A stretch of 7,440 bases of DNA from Thermoanaerobaculia bacterium (GTDB taxonomy: Bacteria > Acidobacteriota > Thermoanaerobaculia > Multivoradales > UBA5704). Shown here one piece after another: positions 1-5,780 of this stretch (the stretch's first letter is position 1; every line of letters starts with the position of its first letter). The position numbers were made by a program, and so were the translations under genes. A model generated the notes under the pieces. It did no database searches, had not been told where the DNA came from, and was given only the letters and a program-made list of their open reading frames with translations. The DNA is taken from assembly GCA_030150965.1 (NCBI GenBank), contig JASLEW010000985.1, positions 1-7,440 of the forward strand, written 5' to 3'.

Positions 1-1723
1 GCCGGCCGGCGCTGTCGCCGGCGTCGAGCAGCCGGCCGCGGCGCAGGCGGATGCCCATCGTCCCGAGGTAGTCGCCGAGCACCAGGCGCCGGTCGGTGGC
101 CAGAAAGTCGGTGGGCTTGACCGCCACCCGGCCTTCCGGCGCGACGGAGCCGATGTTCTCGGTGCCGGAGAGCGGCAGGTTGGACACCGCCGCGGCGCCG
201 GCCGCGCCGGGCAGCGCGCGCAGCCGGTCGAGCACCCGGCTGAAGAAGCGCAGCCGCTCCGGCGCCGCGACGCGGTCCGGCGGCAGGTCGAGATCGAAGG
301 TCAGCAGGTGCGCGCTGCGGAAGCCGGGATCGACCTCCAGCACCCGCACGAAGCTGCGCATCAGCAGCCCGGCGCCGATCAGCAGCAGCACGGCGAGCGC
401 CACCTCGGCGACCACCAGCAGGCCGCGGGTGCGCCGGCTGGCGCCCCCGGCGGTGCCGCCCCGCGCCCCCTCGCGCAGCGCCGCGGTGAGGTCCGGCCGG
501 CTCATCTGAAGCGCCGGCACGAGGCCGGCCAGGACGCTCGCCGCGACGCCCAGCGCGGCGGTGAAGGCCAGCACCCGGCCGTCGAGCGCATAGGCCGCCG
601 CGCCGCCCAGGCTCGGCGGCAGGAAGGCGGCGAAGAGGCGCAGCCCGCCCCAGGCGAGGGCCACGCCGAAGACGGCGCCCGCCGCGGCCAGCAGGCCGCT
701 CTCGGTGAGCAGCTGGCGGATCAGTCGGCCGCGCCCGGCGCCGATGGCGGTGCGCAGGGCGATCTCCTTGCGGCGGGCGGCGGCGCGCGCCAGCAGCAGG
801 TTGGCGACGTTGGCGCAGGCGATCAGCAGCACGAAGGCGACCGCCGCCCAGAGCACCAGGAGCGCCGGCCGGACGTTGCTCACCATCTGCTCGCCGACCG
901 GCACCAGGCGGGCGCTCCACCCCTGGTCGGAGTCGGCATACTGCGCGGCGAGGCGCCGGCAGATGGCGCGCAGCTCGGCCTCGGCGGCGGCCACGCCGAC
1001 CCCGGGCCGCAGGCGGGCGACGGCGAGCGAATTGTGATCGGCGCGGTTCTGGCGCTGCTTGAGCGGCAGCGCGAGCGGCACCCACATGTCGGGCGAGCCG
1101 GTGAAGCCGTAGCCCGCCGGCATCTCCGAGCCGCGCGGGAACTCGAAGCGCGGCGGCATCACCCCGGCGATGGTCACCGGCTCGCGGTCGAGGCCGACCT
1201 TGCGCCCCACGACGCTCGGGTCGCCGCCGAAATGGCGCTGCCAGAAGGCGTAGGAGAGGAGCGCCGCCTGCGGCCGGCCCGGCACCTCGTCGGCCGGGGT
1301 GAGCAGGCGGCCGAGGAGGGCCGGGGTGCCCATGACGGCCGAGAAGTCGCCGGTCACCCGCACCGCGCCCACCTGCGTGGCCTCGCCGGCGCCGGTCAGC
1401 GTCATGCGGCCGGAGCCCACCGTGGCCAGCGCGGCGAAGGAGCGCGCCTGGCGCTGCCAGTCGTAGAAGTCGCCGCTCGACACCGGCAGCAGGTCGGGCA
1501 GGCCGGCGGCCGCCGCGAGCGAGGGGTTCGACGCCCATATGACCACCAGCCGCCCGGGCTCGCGGAACGGCGGCGGCGTCAGCAGGACCGAGCTGACGAG
1601 GCTGAAGATGGCGGTGTTGGCGCCGATGCCGAGCGCCAGGGTCAGCACCGCCGCCGCGGCGAGCGACGGCTGCCTGGCGAGCGAGCGGGCGGCGAAGCGG
1701 ACGTCCTGGACGAGAGTGCTCAT
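1..1723 (-). CDS. ADOP/MacB-type ABC transporter permease (N-terminal 574 codons, 3' end outside the window)
   Basis: A large inner-membrane permease of the MacB/FtsX superfamily, the acidobacterial duplicated orphan permease (ADOP) type. Such proteins are thought to work with a separate ATPase to move substrates or transmit force across the envelope; the substrate is unknown. Translated on the minus strand, it opens MSTLVQDVRFAARSLARQPS, the usual ADOP N-terminus, then a first transmembrane helix near residues 22-48 with the family motif LGIGANTAIFSLV. A periplasmic MacB core region spans about 50-280. The first FtsX block is at about 285-405 (ANVANLLLARAAARRKEIALR). A second copy begins at about 432 with RTRGLLVVAEVALAVLLLIG and a second periplasmic domain that runs off the edge. 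Full members are usually about 800 residues. The ATG at 1723 is chosen because GGAGAG lies 7 bases upstream; an in-frame ATG at 1738 would have AGGGAGG only 1 base away. It is divergent from the DinB gene. No disruption is seen. Confidence 0.88.
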   Translation of the reverse strand, partial: MSTLVQDVRFAARSLARQPSLAAAAVLTLALGIGANTAIFSLVSSVLLTPPPFREPGRLVVIWASNPSLAAAAGLPDLLPVSSGDFYDWQRQARSFAALATVGSGRMTLTGAGEATQVGAVRVTGDFSAVMGTPALLGRLLTPADEVPGRPQAALLSYAFWQRHFGGDPSVVGRKVGLDREPVTIAGVMPPRFEFPRGSEMPAGYGFTGSPDMWVPLALPLKQRQNRADHNSLAVARLRPGVGVAAAEAELRAICRRLAAQYADSDQGWSARLVPVGEQMVSNVRPALLVLWAAVAFVLLIACANVANLLLARAAARRKEIALRTAIGAGRGRLIRQLLTESGLLAAAGAVFGVALAWGGLRLFAAFLPPSLGGAAAYALDGRVLAFTAALGVAASVLAGLVPALQMSRPDLTAALREGARGGTAGGASRRTRGLLVVAEVALAVLLLIGAGLLMRSFVRVLEVDPGFRSAHLLTFDLDLPPDRVAAPERLRFFSRVLDRLRALPGAAGAAAVSNLPLSGTENIGSVAPEGRVAVKPTDFLATDRRLVLGDYLGTMGIRLRRGRLLDAGDSAGR

Positions 1724-1793
1724 GATCCTGCTCTCCATGCCTCCCTACGGCCCGGCGGCGGTCGCGGTTTCGGCCCGGCCGGCCGCCGGCCCA

Positions 1794-1799
1794 TATACT
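1794..1799 (+). promoter_or_regulatory. Putative -10 element (TATACT) for the DinB-family gene
   Basis: TATACT in the context CCATATACTC stands out in an otherwise almost pure G+C stretch and matches the hexamer just upstream of the tRNA-Lys gene. It would start a transcript about 65 bases before the DinB GTG codon. No convincing -35 hexamer is visible. The reverse complement also contains TATAT, so a divergent promoter for the permease at the same spot is possible. Confidence 0.45.
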
Positions 1800-1872
1800 C
1801 TCCACGGCCGCCCGGGCGCCTCCGGCGCGGCGCCGGGCGCGCGCGCCGCCGCTCGCCAGGAGGGACCTGCCG

Positions 1873-2475
1873 GTGGGACGCTACGATTTCCTGGTCGAGA
1901 CCTACGGCACCGAGCGTATCAAGACCCTGAGCGTCTGGTCGCACTTCGCCGACCACGAGCTCGGCTTCCGCCCCGAGCCGCGGGCGCGGACGCCGCGCGA
2001 GCACATGGTGCACCAGTGCGCCGGCGAGGACACCTGGATGCGCACCATGCTGGGCATCGACCTGGGCGAGCCGCCGCTGCCGCCTGTGGAGACCCGCCTG
2101 GCCTTCCTGCGCCGCTACGCCGCCGCCTCCGAGGCGCGCTGGCGGCGGCTGGCCGGCATGGCCGACGGCTGGTTCGAGCAGCCCACCCGCTTCTTCGACG
2201 TCGAGCGCAGCCGCGCCTGGGTGCTCACCCGCCGCATCGCCCACACCGCCCACCACCGCGGCCAGCTCACCGTCTACCTGCGCCTCCTGGGGCACGACCT
2301 CCACTCCACCTACGGCCCCACCGCCGACACCGGCGGCCTGTTCCAGAACCAGGCGCCGGTCATCTACCGCCATGCGAGCGTCGAGGAGCTGCTGCAGGCC
2401 GAGGCCGCGGGCACCCCGCCGGCACCGCTCCCCGGGCCAGGGGCGAAGAGCCCGACGGAGCGGCCGGAGGGGTAG
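1873..2475 (+). CDS. DinB superfamily protein (four-helix-bundle, metal-dependent enzyme family)
   Basis: A 200-residue cytoplasmic protein of the DinB/YfiT-like four-helix-bundle superfamily. Members bind a divalent metal through three histidines, and characterised relatives are thiol-dependent S-transferases or hydrolases; the substrate here cannot be told. The histidine pattern is visible: His44/His47 in helix 2 (EHMVHQCAGEDTW) and His124/His128 in the late helix (RRIAHTAHHRGQLTVYLRLL), where HxxxHRGQ is the family hallmark. His47, His124 and His128 are the likely metal ligands. The first 25 residues (YDFLVETYGTERIKTLSVW) form the usual helix 1. The C-terminal 25 residues are Pro/Ala/Gly-rich and probably disordered. 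The GTG start at 1873 is supported by AGGAGGG at 1858-1864, 8 bases upstream. It appears to be a stand-alone gene, since the next gene has its own promoter. Third codon positions are strongly G+C, as in the flanking genome. Confidence 0.85.
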   Translation: MGRYDFLVETYGTERIKTLSVWSHFADHELGFRPEPRARTPREHMVHQCAGEDTWMRTMLGIDLGEPPLPPVETRLAFLRRYAAASEARWRRLAGMADGWFEQPTRFFDVERSRAWVLTRRIAHTAHHRGQLTVYLRLLGHDLHSTYGPTADTGGLFQNQAPVIYRHASVEELLQAEAAGTPPAPLPGPGAKSPTERPEG

Positions 2476-2479
2476 CTGC

Positions 2480-2485
2480 TAAAAT
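2480..2485 (+). promoter_or_regulatory. Putative -10 element (TAAAAT) for the TonB-domain gene
   Basis: TAAAAT within GCTAAAAT lies 5 bases after the DinB stop codon, in the one A-rich patch of the intergenic gap. It places a start site about 50 bases before the next GTG codon. It shares the GCTANAAT form with elements at 3688 and 6423. No clear -35 is seen. Confidence 0.45.
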
Positions 2486-2542
2486 GGGTGAAACCGTAGG
2501 CTGGCACCGGCCGGCCGGGCCGCTGCAAGGAGGACCGTGCCA

Positions 2543-3310
2543 GTGAACCCGAGGAGGCGCGACTTGGTTTCAACCCGCCGGCCCCGCCAGGAGCTGGGCA
2601 TTCCATGCCGTCTGCTGGGACCGCTGACGGTCCTTGTCTGCGTGGCCGCGTGGGTGCCGGGGCTGGTCGCACCGGCGGAAGGTGCGGAGGCGAAGGCCGC
2701 CGCTCCCGCCGGCGCCTCGCTCGGCGAGGCGCAGGCCCTGCTCGCCGGGGGCCGCTACCAGGAGGCGGCGACCGTGGCGGCGCGCGTCATCGAGGCCAAC
2801 TCCACCGGCGCCGAGTCCAATCGGGCGCGATCGTTGATCTGCCAGGCGCGCGCGGAGGGGAGGCTCTCCCCTGCCCAGGCTCCCATGCCCCTGGTTCATC
2901 CCAGCGTGCTGCCCAGGAGCGCGCAGCCGCTCCCGGAGTCGAGCCCCGGCACCGGCTTCGAGCCCAGCGACTCGATGCCGCCGATGCGCCTCAAGGGCCT
3001 GATCACCAAGCCCGAGAGGCTCTTCGGCCTGCCGCCGACCTACTGCGAGGCCGAGCGCAAGGCGCGGGTGCAGGGAGTGACCATCCTGGAGGCCATCATC
3101 GAGCGCGACGGATGCCTCTCCGGCCTCAAGGTCCTCAAGCCACTGACCCCATGCCTGGACGACGCCGCCCTGAGATCCGCCATGACCTGGGTCTTCGCGC
3201 CGGCCTCGCTCCACGGCGTCCCGGTCCGCGTCTACTACACCCTGACCATCAACTTCCAGGTCCAGAAGGCTCCCAGGCCGTCCGCCGTCCCGGGCGAGCC
3301 GCCCTCCTGA
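2543..3310 (+). CDS. TonB C-terminal domain protein with N-terminal signal/anchor
   Basis: A 255-residue envelope protein with an N-terminal export signal or membrane anchor and a C-terminal TonB-like domain. In classical TonB this domain contacts outer-membrane receptors to deliver proton-motive energy; many acidobacterial proteins carry the domain without a proven energising role. An Arg-rich start is followed by a hydrophobic stretch (LLGPLTVLVCVAAWVPGLVA), then an Ala/Glu linker and one TPR-like helix pair (LGEAQALLAGGRYQEAATVA). The TonB domain covers about the last 100 residues: VQGVTILEAIIERDGCLSGL, then CLDDAALRSAMTWVFAPA, then GVPVRVYYTLTINFQV. The long proline-rich spacer of classical TonB is missing, so a periplasm-spanning TonB role is doubtful. 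AAGGAGGA at 2527-2534 sits 8 bases before GTG 2543 but only 2 before GTG 2537, so 2543 is preferred. No ExbB/ExbD neighbours are present. Confidence 0.8.
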   Translation: MNPRRRDLVSTRRPRQELGIPCRLLGPLTVLVCVAAWVPGLVAPAEGAEAKAAAPAGASLGEAQALLAGGRYQEAATVAARVIEANSTGAESNRARSLICQARAEGRLSPAQAPMPLVHPSVLPRSAQPLPESSPGTGFEPSDSMPPMRLKGLITKPERLFGLPPTYCEAERKARVQGVTILEAIIERDGCLSGLKVLKPLTPCLDDAALRSAMTWVFAPASLHGVPVRVYYTLTINFQVQKAPRPSAVPGEPPS

Positions 3311-3359
3311 ATCGCTCCCAGGTCAGCCCGGACCAATCCGGTGCCTCCTCCCTTCGGGC

Positions 3360-3365
3360 TATACT
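3360..3365 (+). promoter_or_regulatory. Putative -10 element (TATACT) of the tRNA-Lys gene
   Basis: TATACT in GGGCTATACTCC ends 10 bases before the mature tRNA 5' end, which fits a start site a few bases upstream of the tRNA. The same hexamer precedes the DinB gene. The -35 region is not recognisable. Confidence 0.5.
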
Positions 3366-3375
3366 CCGCCCCCGG

Positions 3376-3451
3376 GGGCCGTTAGCTCAGTTGGTAGAGC
3401 AGCGGACTTTTAATCCGCGGGTCCAGAGTTCGAGTCTCTGACGGCCCACCA
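3376..3451 (+). tRNA. tRNA-Lys (anticodon TTT), CCA encoded
   Basis: A complete 76-base cloverleaf. The acceptor stem pairs GGGCCGT with ACGGCCC. The D arm is GCTC-AGTTGGTA-GAGC. The anticodon arm is GCGGA-CTTTTAA-TCCGC with anticodon TTT. The variable loop is GGGTC, and the T arm is CAGAG-TTCGAGT-CTCTG. A discriminator A and an encoded CCA follow. All four stems pair without mismatch, so the gene should be functional. Its 3' half, from the anticodon loop onward, is duplicated at 6610-6656, which marks the gene as an integration site. Because the left copy must rebuild the tRNA after integration, this 3' half probably came from the mobile element. Confidence 0.97.
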
Positions 3452-3453
3452 AT
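3407..3453 (+). repeat. attL: 47-base direct repeat in the 3' part of tRNA-Lys
   Basis: This copy starts at the first base of the anticodon loop (CTTTTAA), runs through the T arm, acceptor strand and CCA, and ends two bases past it (AAT after CC). It matches 6610-6656 at 43 of 47 positions by hand alignment, in the same orientation. A repeat beginning exactly at the anticodon loop is typical of tyrosine-recombinase crossover sites in tRNA genes. It is the intact, functional copy. Confidence 0.8.
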
Positions 3454-3479
3454 AGAATCAAAGAGTTAGGCAGCGCGTC

Positions 3480-3510
3480 TTGACTCCACACCTCCTCCAG
3501 CGAATATACG
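3480..3510 (+). promoter_or_regulatory. Possible relic promoter of the former integrase
   Basis: TTGACT at 3480-3485 is followed, after a 19-base spacer, by TATACG at 3505-3510, in a locally A+T-richer stretch just past the tRNA. A second TTGACA lies at 3511-3516 without a good partner. The position fits a promoter for the integrase whose fragment follows. Spacer and -10 are imperfect. Confidence 0.25.
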
Positions 3511-3548
3511 TTGACACATATAGCGACCACGGCCCTGGGACGCACCCG

Positions 3549-3716
3549 CGAACCGTCGCTGAGGCGATCGATCGCTACCTCGCCGAGGAACTCTCCCGCC
3601 TTGCCCTCTCAGAACAGCGGAACCGCATGCGCCACCTCGCCTGTTGGCGGAGGGAGGCGGATCTCCGCCTGCGCGATCGCCCTACGCTAGAATCACAGCG
3701 CACCCGGTGCCTTGCC
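3549..3716 (+). pseudogene. Tyrosine recombinase (integrase) remnant: core-binding (SAM-like) domain only
   Basis: In the same frame as the following antitoxin, the translation reads RTVAEAIDRYLAEELSRL, then SEQRNRMRHLACWRREADLR, then LRDRPTL. This closely resembles the N-terminal core-binding domain of phage-type integrases, whose usual form is TVAEAIDRYL, then a helix ending in HLxWWRRELG, then DLRLxDLTPALI. Such a domain is about 80-90 residues and is normally followed by a catalytic domain of about 180 residues with R...HxxR...Y. No catalytic part was found here or elsewhere in the window, and the arm-binding domain that often precedes it is also missing. The similarity fades at about 3701, where the antitoxin promoter and start codon begin. 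Its place directly beside the tRNA, pointing away from it, is where an islet integrase is expected. It is best explained as the stump of the element's own integrase. The assignment is by eye. Confidence 0.6.
3688..3693 (+). promoter_or_regulatory. Putative -10 element (TAGAAT) for the toxin-antitoxin operon
   Basis: TAGAAT within CTACGCTAGAATC lies 23 bases before the antitoxin ATG, giving a very short leader. This fits the lack of a recognisable ribosome binding site there. The same GCTAGAATC string recurs at 6421-6429. It lies inside the integrase-like reading frame. Confidence 0.45.
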
Positions 3717-3965
3717 ATGAGCTCAATCCAGATCGACCTGCCCGATAGCGTCCTCCTCAGCACCGGACAATCCGAGGAGGAGTTCGTCCGCGAGGCGAAG
3801 TTCCTGCTGGCGCTCAAGCTCTTCGAGCTCGGACGCCTCTCCGCGGGCAAGGCCGCAGAGATGTGCGGCAAGAACCGGATCGACTTCATCCTCCTGGCCG
3901 GCCGCTCCGGCATCCCCGTCGCCGACCTCGACGACTCCGAGCGTGGCCGGGAATTCTCAGCCTGA
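3717..3965 (+). CDS. UPF0175 family antitoxin
   Basis: An 82-residue protein of the UPF0175 family, the usual antitoxin partner of DUF3368 PIN-like toxins. The family features are in order. A short beta segment SIQIDLPDSVL is followed by SEEEFVREAKFLLALKLFEL. The signature helix-turn-helix-like part is GRLSAGKAAEMCGKNRIDFI, and the tail is LLAGRSGIPVADLD. Family members have about 75-95 residues, so it looks complete. The gene is cytoplasmic and would bind both the toxin and its own promoter. The reading frame stays open upstream to 3480, but that part is integrase-like, and MSSIQIDLP is the natural start. No Shine-Dalgarno sequence is visible; translation may be near-leaderless from the TAGAAT element. 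It overlaps the toxin gene by 23 bases, consistent with translational coupling. Confidence 0.85.
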   Translation: MSSIQIDLPDSVLLSTGQSEEEFVREAKFLLALKLFELGRLSAGKAAEMCGKNRIDFILLAGRSGIPVADLDDSERGREFSA

Positions 3966-4452
3966 CGACGGTCCCGTCGTCTGCGACGCCGGACCACTGA
4001 TCGCCCTGGCCAGCGTCGGCCAGCTCGAGCTCCTGCCCGCCATCTATCGTCGCCTCGTCCTGCCGCAGCCGGTCCTCGACGAGATCGTGCAATCCGGCGC
4101 CGGGCGGGCCGGCGCGATCGAGATTAGCTCAGCGCGGTGGTTGGAGGTCGTCACGCCGCCAGCCGACCCGGACCCCCTCCTCGCGGCCGATCTGGGCAGC
4201 GGCGAGAGCGCGGTCATCCGTATCGCGGTCGCGCTCCGCGCGCCGCTGGTCCTGATCGACGAGCGCCGCGCCCGCCGCATCGCCTCTCAGGTCTACGGCC
4301 TGGCCGTGAAGGGCACCGCCGGTCTCCTCGTGGCCGCCAAGCGAGCCGCCCTTATCCCCACGGTCCGGCCTCTCCTCGGAGCCATGGCCCGCCACGGCTA
4401 CTTTCTGTCCAGCCGCTTGATCGAAGCGGCCTGCCAAGAGGCCGGCGAGTGA
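3943..4452 (+). CDS. DUF3368 PIN-like toxin (putative ribonuclease)
   Basis: A 169-residue PIN-fold protein of the DUF3368 family, predicted to be a metal-dependent RNA-cleaving toxin held in check by the UPF0175 protein encoded just upstream. Conserved acidic positions are visible: Asp15 in VVCDAGPLIALASVG, Asp46/Glu47 in LPQPVLDEIV, Glu88 in LGSGESAVIRIA and Asp106/Glu107 in LVLIDERRARRIA. The family-typical later parts are also present: VKGTAGLLVAAKRAALIP, then VRPLLGAMARHGYFLSSRLI, ending in AGE. Length and order match complete members, and all metal-binding residues remain, so the toxin should be active. The GTG start at 3943 overlaps the antitoxin end by 23 bases; no other start precedes the Asp15 motif with sensible spacing. 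Base composition is high-GC, like the flanking genome. The pair probably protects the islet from loss. Confidence 0.88.
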   Translation: MAGNSQPDDGPVVCDAGPLIALASVGQLELLPAIYRRLVLPQPVLDEIVQSGAGRAGAIEISSARWLEVVTPPADPDPLLAADLGSGESAVIRIAVALRAPLVLIDERRARRIASQVYGLAVKGTAGLLVAAKRAALIPTVRPLLGAMARHGYFLSSRLIEAACQEAGE

Positions 4453-4463
4453 CTTCGAGGTCC

Positions 4464-4488
4464 CCCGGCCTGAGGGCGGAGGGCCGGG
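4464..4488 (+). terminator. G+C-rich hairpin after the toxin gene (possible terminator)
   Basis: CCCGGCC at 4464-4470 pairs perfectly with GGCCGGG at 4482-4488 across an 11-base loop, starting 12 bases after the toxin stop codon. There is no T tract, so it is not a textbook intrinsic terminator. It could still block 3' decay or pause transcription at the end of the toxin-antitoxin operon. Confidence 0.3.
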
Positions 4489-4801
4489 CAGGCGCGGTCA
4501 AGCGGTCGGCTCGCGGCACAATCGGACCTTCCGCGCACTCGTCATCATCCAGCCGGCCGATATGACCCCACCTTGCGCGGGCAGGCTCCTGGCTGCCCGA
4601 GCTTCCTCCGCAGAATCGTTGTCGACGTGGCGCCAGCCGCCGGCGATGTCAGATTTCGCTGGGAGCCGAACAATACCAATCGACAGCAGGAGACACTTAA
4701 GCTGCTGTCCTCCTCGAAGTCGTCGGCGGCAGTCATCGCCGGCTTCCGGGAAGGATGGTGTAAAGCCAATCGCTGTGCTACGCTGTCCATGGGAGAAAAG
4801 C
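4489..4801. other. Non-coding gap before the secreted repeat protein
   Basis: About 310 bases with no gene I can support. Reading frames cross it on both strands, but their translations show no family motif and use mixed third positions. A 6-base inverted repeat GGGCAG/CTGCCC occurs around 4580-4600. Near the right end, TACGCT at 4779-4784 (in TGTGCTACGCT) could be a weak -10 and GGGAG at 4791-4795 is the ribosome binding site of the next gene. Composition falls toward the lower G+C of that gene, so a junction between DNA of different origin may lie here. Confidence 0.4.
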
Positions 4802-5734
4802 ATGAAAGTCTCACATCGGTATGTACTGCTGGTCGGAGCGGCCGTGATCGTAAGTACGGGCTGGTCATCGCTGTTTGCGAATACATGGCGCGGCACAGCA
4901 CCTTTCTGTGAGGGATCGTGCAACCCTGGCGAGCGGCAAGTAGGCGTGAGCAATTGTGGAGACGGCGCCTGTTGCTGGACAGGGCATAAGGTTCTGTGCG
5001 CCAACAACTCGCAGGAGTGTCAGGTATCCGAGACGCAGACGAGCTGTTATGGCGTCGTCATGGTCTGCGACAACGGACACTTCGAAGCACCAACCCAGAA
5101 CTGGCACAGTTGCGACAAATATGCTTGCGGTGCTTGTTTCGGCTTTAGCACGGAGAGCGAAAGGGTGTTCTCACCTGACACCTGCAAGCAAGGTTTTGTG
5201 TGGCGGGAGGCGGTCGCGGACGACCATGTTTGCGTAACGCCCGCGACAAGGTCTGAAGCCGCCAAGGACAATTCCCTGGCCGCCAACCGACGCGAACCCC
5301 ATGGCGGTGCCAGCGGGCCTGACACCTGCAAGCCAGGCTTTGTCTGGCGAGAAGTCGTCCCCGCAGATCATGTTTGTGTCACGCCCCAGATGAGAGCGGC
5401 GACCGCCGCCGACAACAAGTTGAAGAACGAACGTGCCACCGCGCCGGTCACACACCGTACCCCTGACACCTGTAAGCAAGGGTTTGTCTGGCGCGAGGCG
5501 GTTGCGGACGACCATGTTTGCGTGATACCCGCGACACGGTCTGAAGCCGCCAGGGACAATTCCCTGGCCGCCAGCCGGCGCGCGCCCCATGGCGGCGCCA
5601 GTGGGCCTGACACTTGCCAGCAAGGCTTTGTCTGGCGAGAGGTTATCCCCAGAGATCATGTTTGTGTCACTCCCCAAGTGAGGGCGACGACGGCCGCCGA
5701 TTCAGCCAGGGCCTACGAGCACGTAGTCAAGTAG
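4802..5734 (+). CDS. Secreted cysteine-rich protein with four 48-residue DTC..GFVWRE..DHVCV repeats
   Basis: A 310-residue exported protein of unknown function. Residues 1-27 are a signal peptide (Lys/His/Arg start, hydrophobic VLLVGAAVIV, likely cleavage after SLFA). Residues 36-112 form a compact domain with 12 cysteines (36, 40, 52, 57, 58, 66, 73, 82, 89, 104, 109, 112) and no family I recognise. From residue 125 on there are four repeats starting at 125, 173, 221 and 269, exactly 48 residues apart. Each has PDTCxxGFVWRE, then DHVCVxPxxR, then an Ala/Asp/Asn-rich spacer. Each holds two cysteines, presumably one disulfide. I recall this short repeat from secreted proteins of actinobacteria and others, without known function. 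The ATG at 4802 is chosen over an open frame from 4562 because GGGAG lies 6 bases upstream and a signal peptide follows at once. Base composition is clearly lower in G+C than the neighbours (32/60 at 5101-5160), suggesting acquisition from elsewhere. No anchor or catalytic motif is visible. Confidence 0.8.
   Translation: MKVSHRYVLLVGAAVIVSTGWSSLFANTWRGTAPFCEGSCNPGERQVGVSNCGDGACCWTGHKVLCANNSQECQVSETQTSCYGVVMVCDNGHFEAPTQNWHSCDKYACGACFGFSTESERVFSPDTCKQGFVWREAVADDHVCVTPATRSEAAKDNSLAANRREPHGGASGPDTCKPGFVWREVVPADHVCVTPQMRAATAADNKLKNERATAPVTHRTPDTCKQGFVWREAVADDHVCVIPATRSEAARDNSLAASRRAPHGGASGPDTCQQGFVWREVIPRDHVCVTPQVRATTAADSARAYEHVVK
5174..5731 (+). repeat. Tandem coding repeat: 4 units of 144 bases arranged A-B-A'-B'
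   Basis: Units begin at 5174, 5318, 5462 and 5606; the last is cut to 126 bases by the stop codon. Units 1 and 3 are near-identical to each other (PDTCKQGFVWREAVADDHVC in both), as are 2 and 4 (GFVWREV, DHVCVTPQ), whereas 1 and 2 differ more. The DNA therefore shows a 288-base duplication (5174-5461 copied to 5462-5731) on top of an older 144-base duplication. Period and frame are kept exactly. Confidence 0.85.
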
Positions 5735-5780
5735 ACCCTCTGGGTCTCGCCGGCCACTGCGACGGCCACAGCGCCGAAGG

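Noticed and set aside
308..1930. Long plus-strand open frame (540 codons) and shorter ones at 96-509, 705-1037 and 1539-2546
   Set aside because: They lie opposite or across the minus-strand permease, whose translation shows clear family motifs. Their translations are Arg/Gly/Ala/Gln-rich shadows typical of GC-rich antisense frames.
1720..2373. Minus-strand open frame antisense to the DinB gene
   Set aside because: It has no recognisable motif; the opposite strand has a strong ribosome binding site and the DinB histidine pattern.
3311..3359. Terminator after the TonB-domain gene
   Set aside because: Only short imperfect pairings (CCGG...CCGG) are present and there is no T tract, so no terminator can be supported.
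4562..4801. In-frame upstream extension of the secreted repeat protein
   Set aside because: The extension has no signal peptide or family features. A ribosome binding site and a signal peptide occur at the internal ATG at 4802.
5174..5731. CRISPR-like array
   Set aside because: The repeats are 144 bases, without short unique spacers, and stay in one reading frame encoding a protein repeat.
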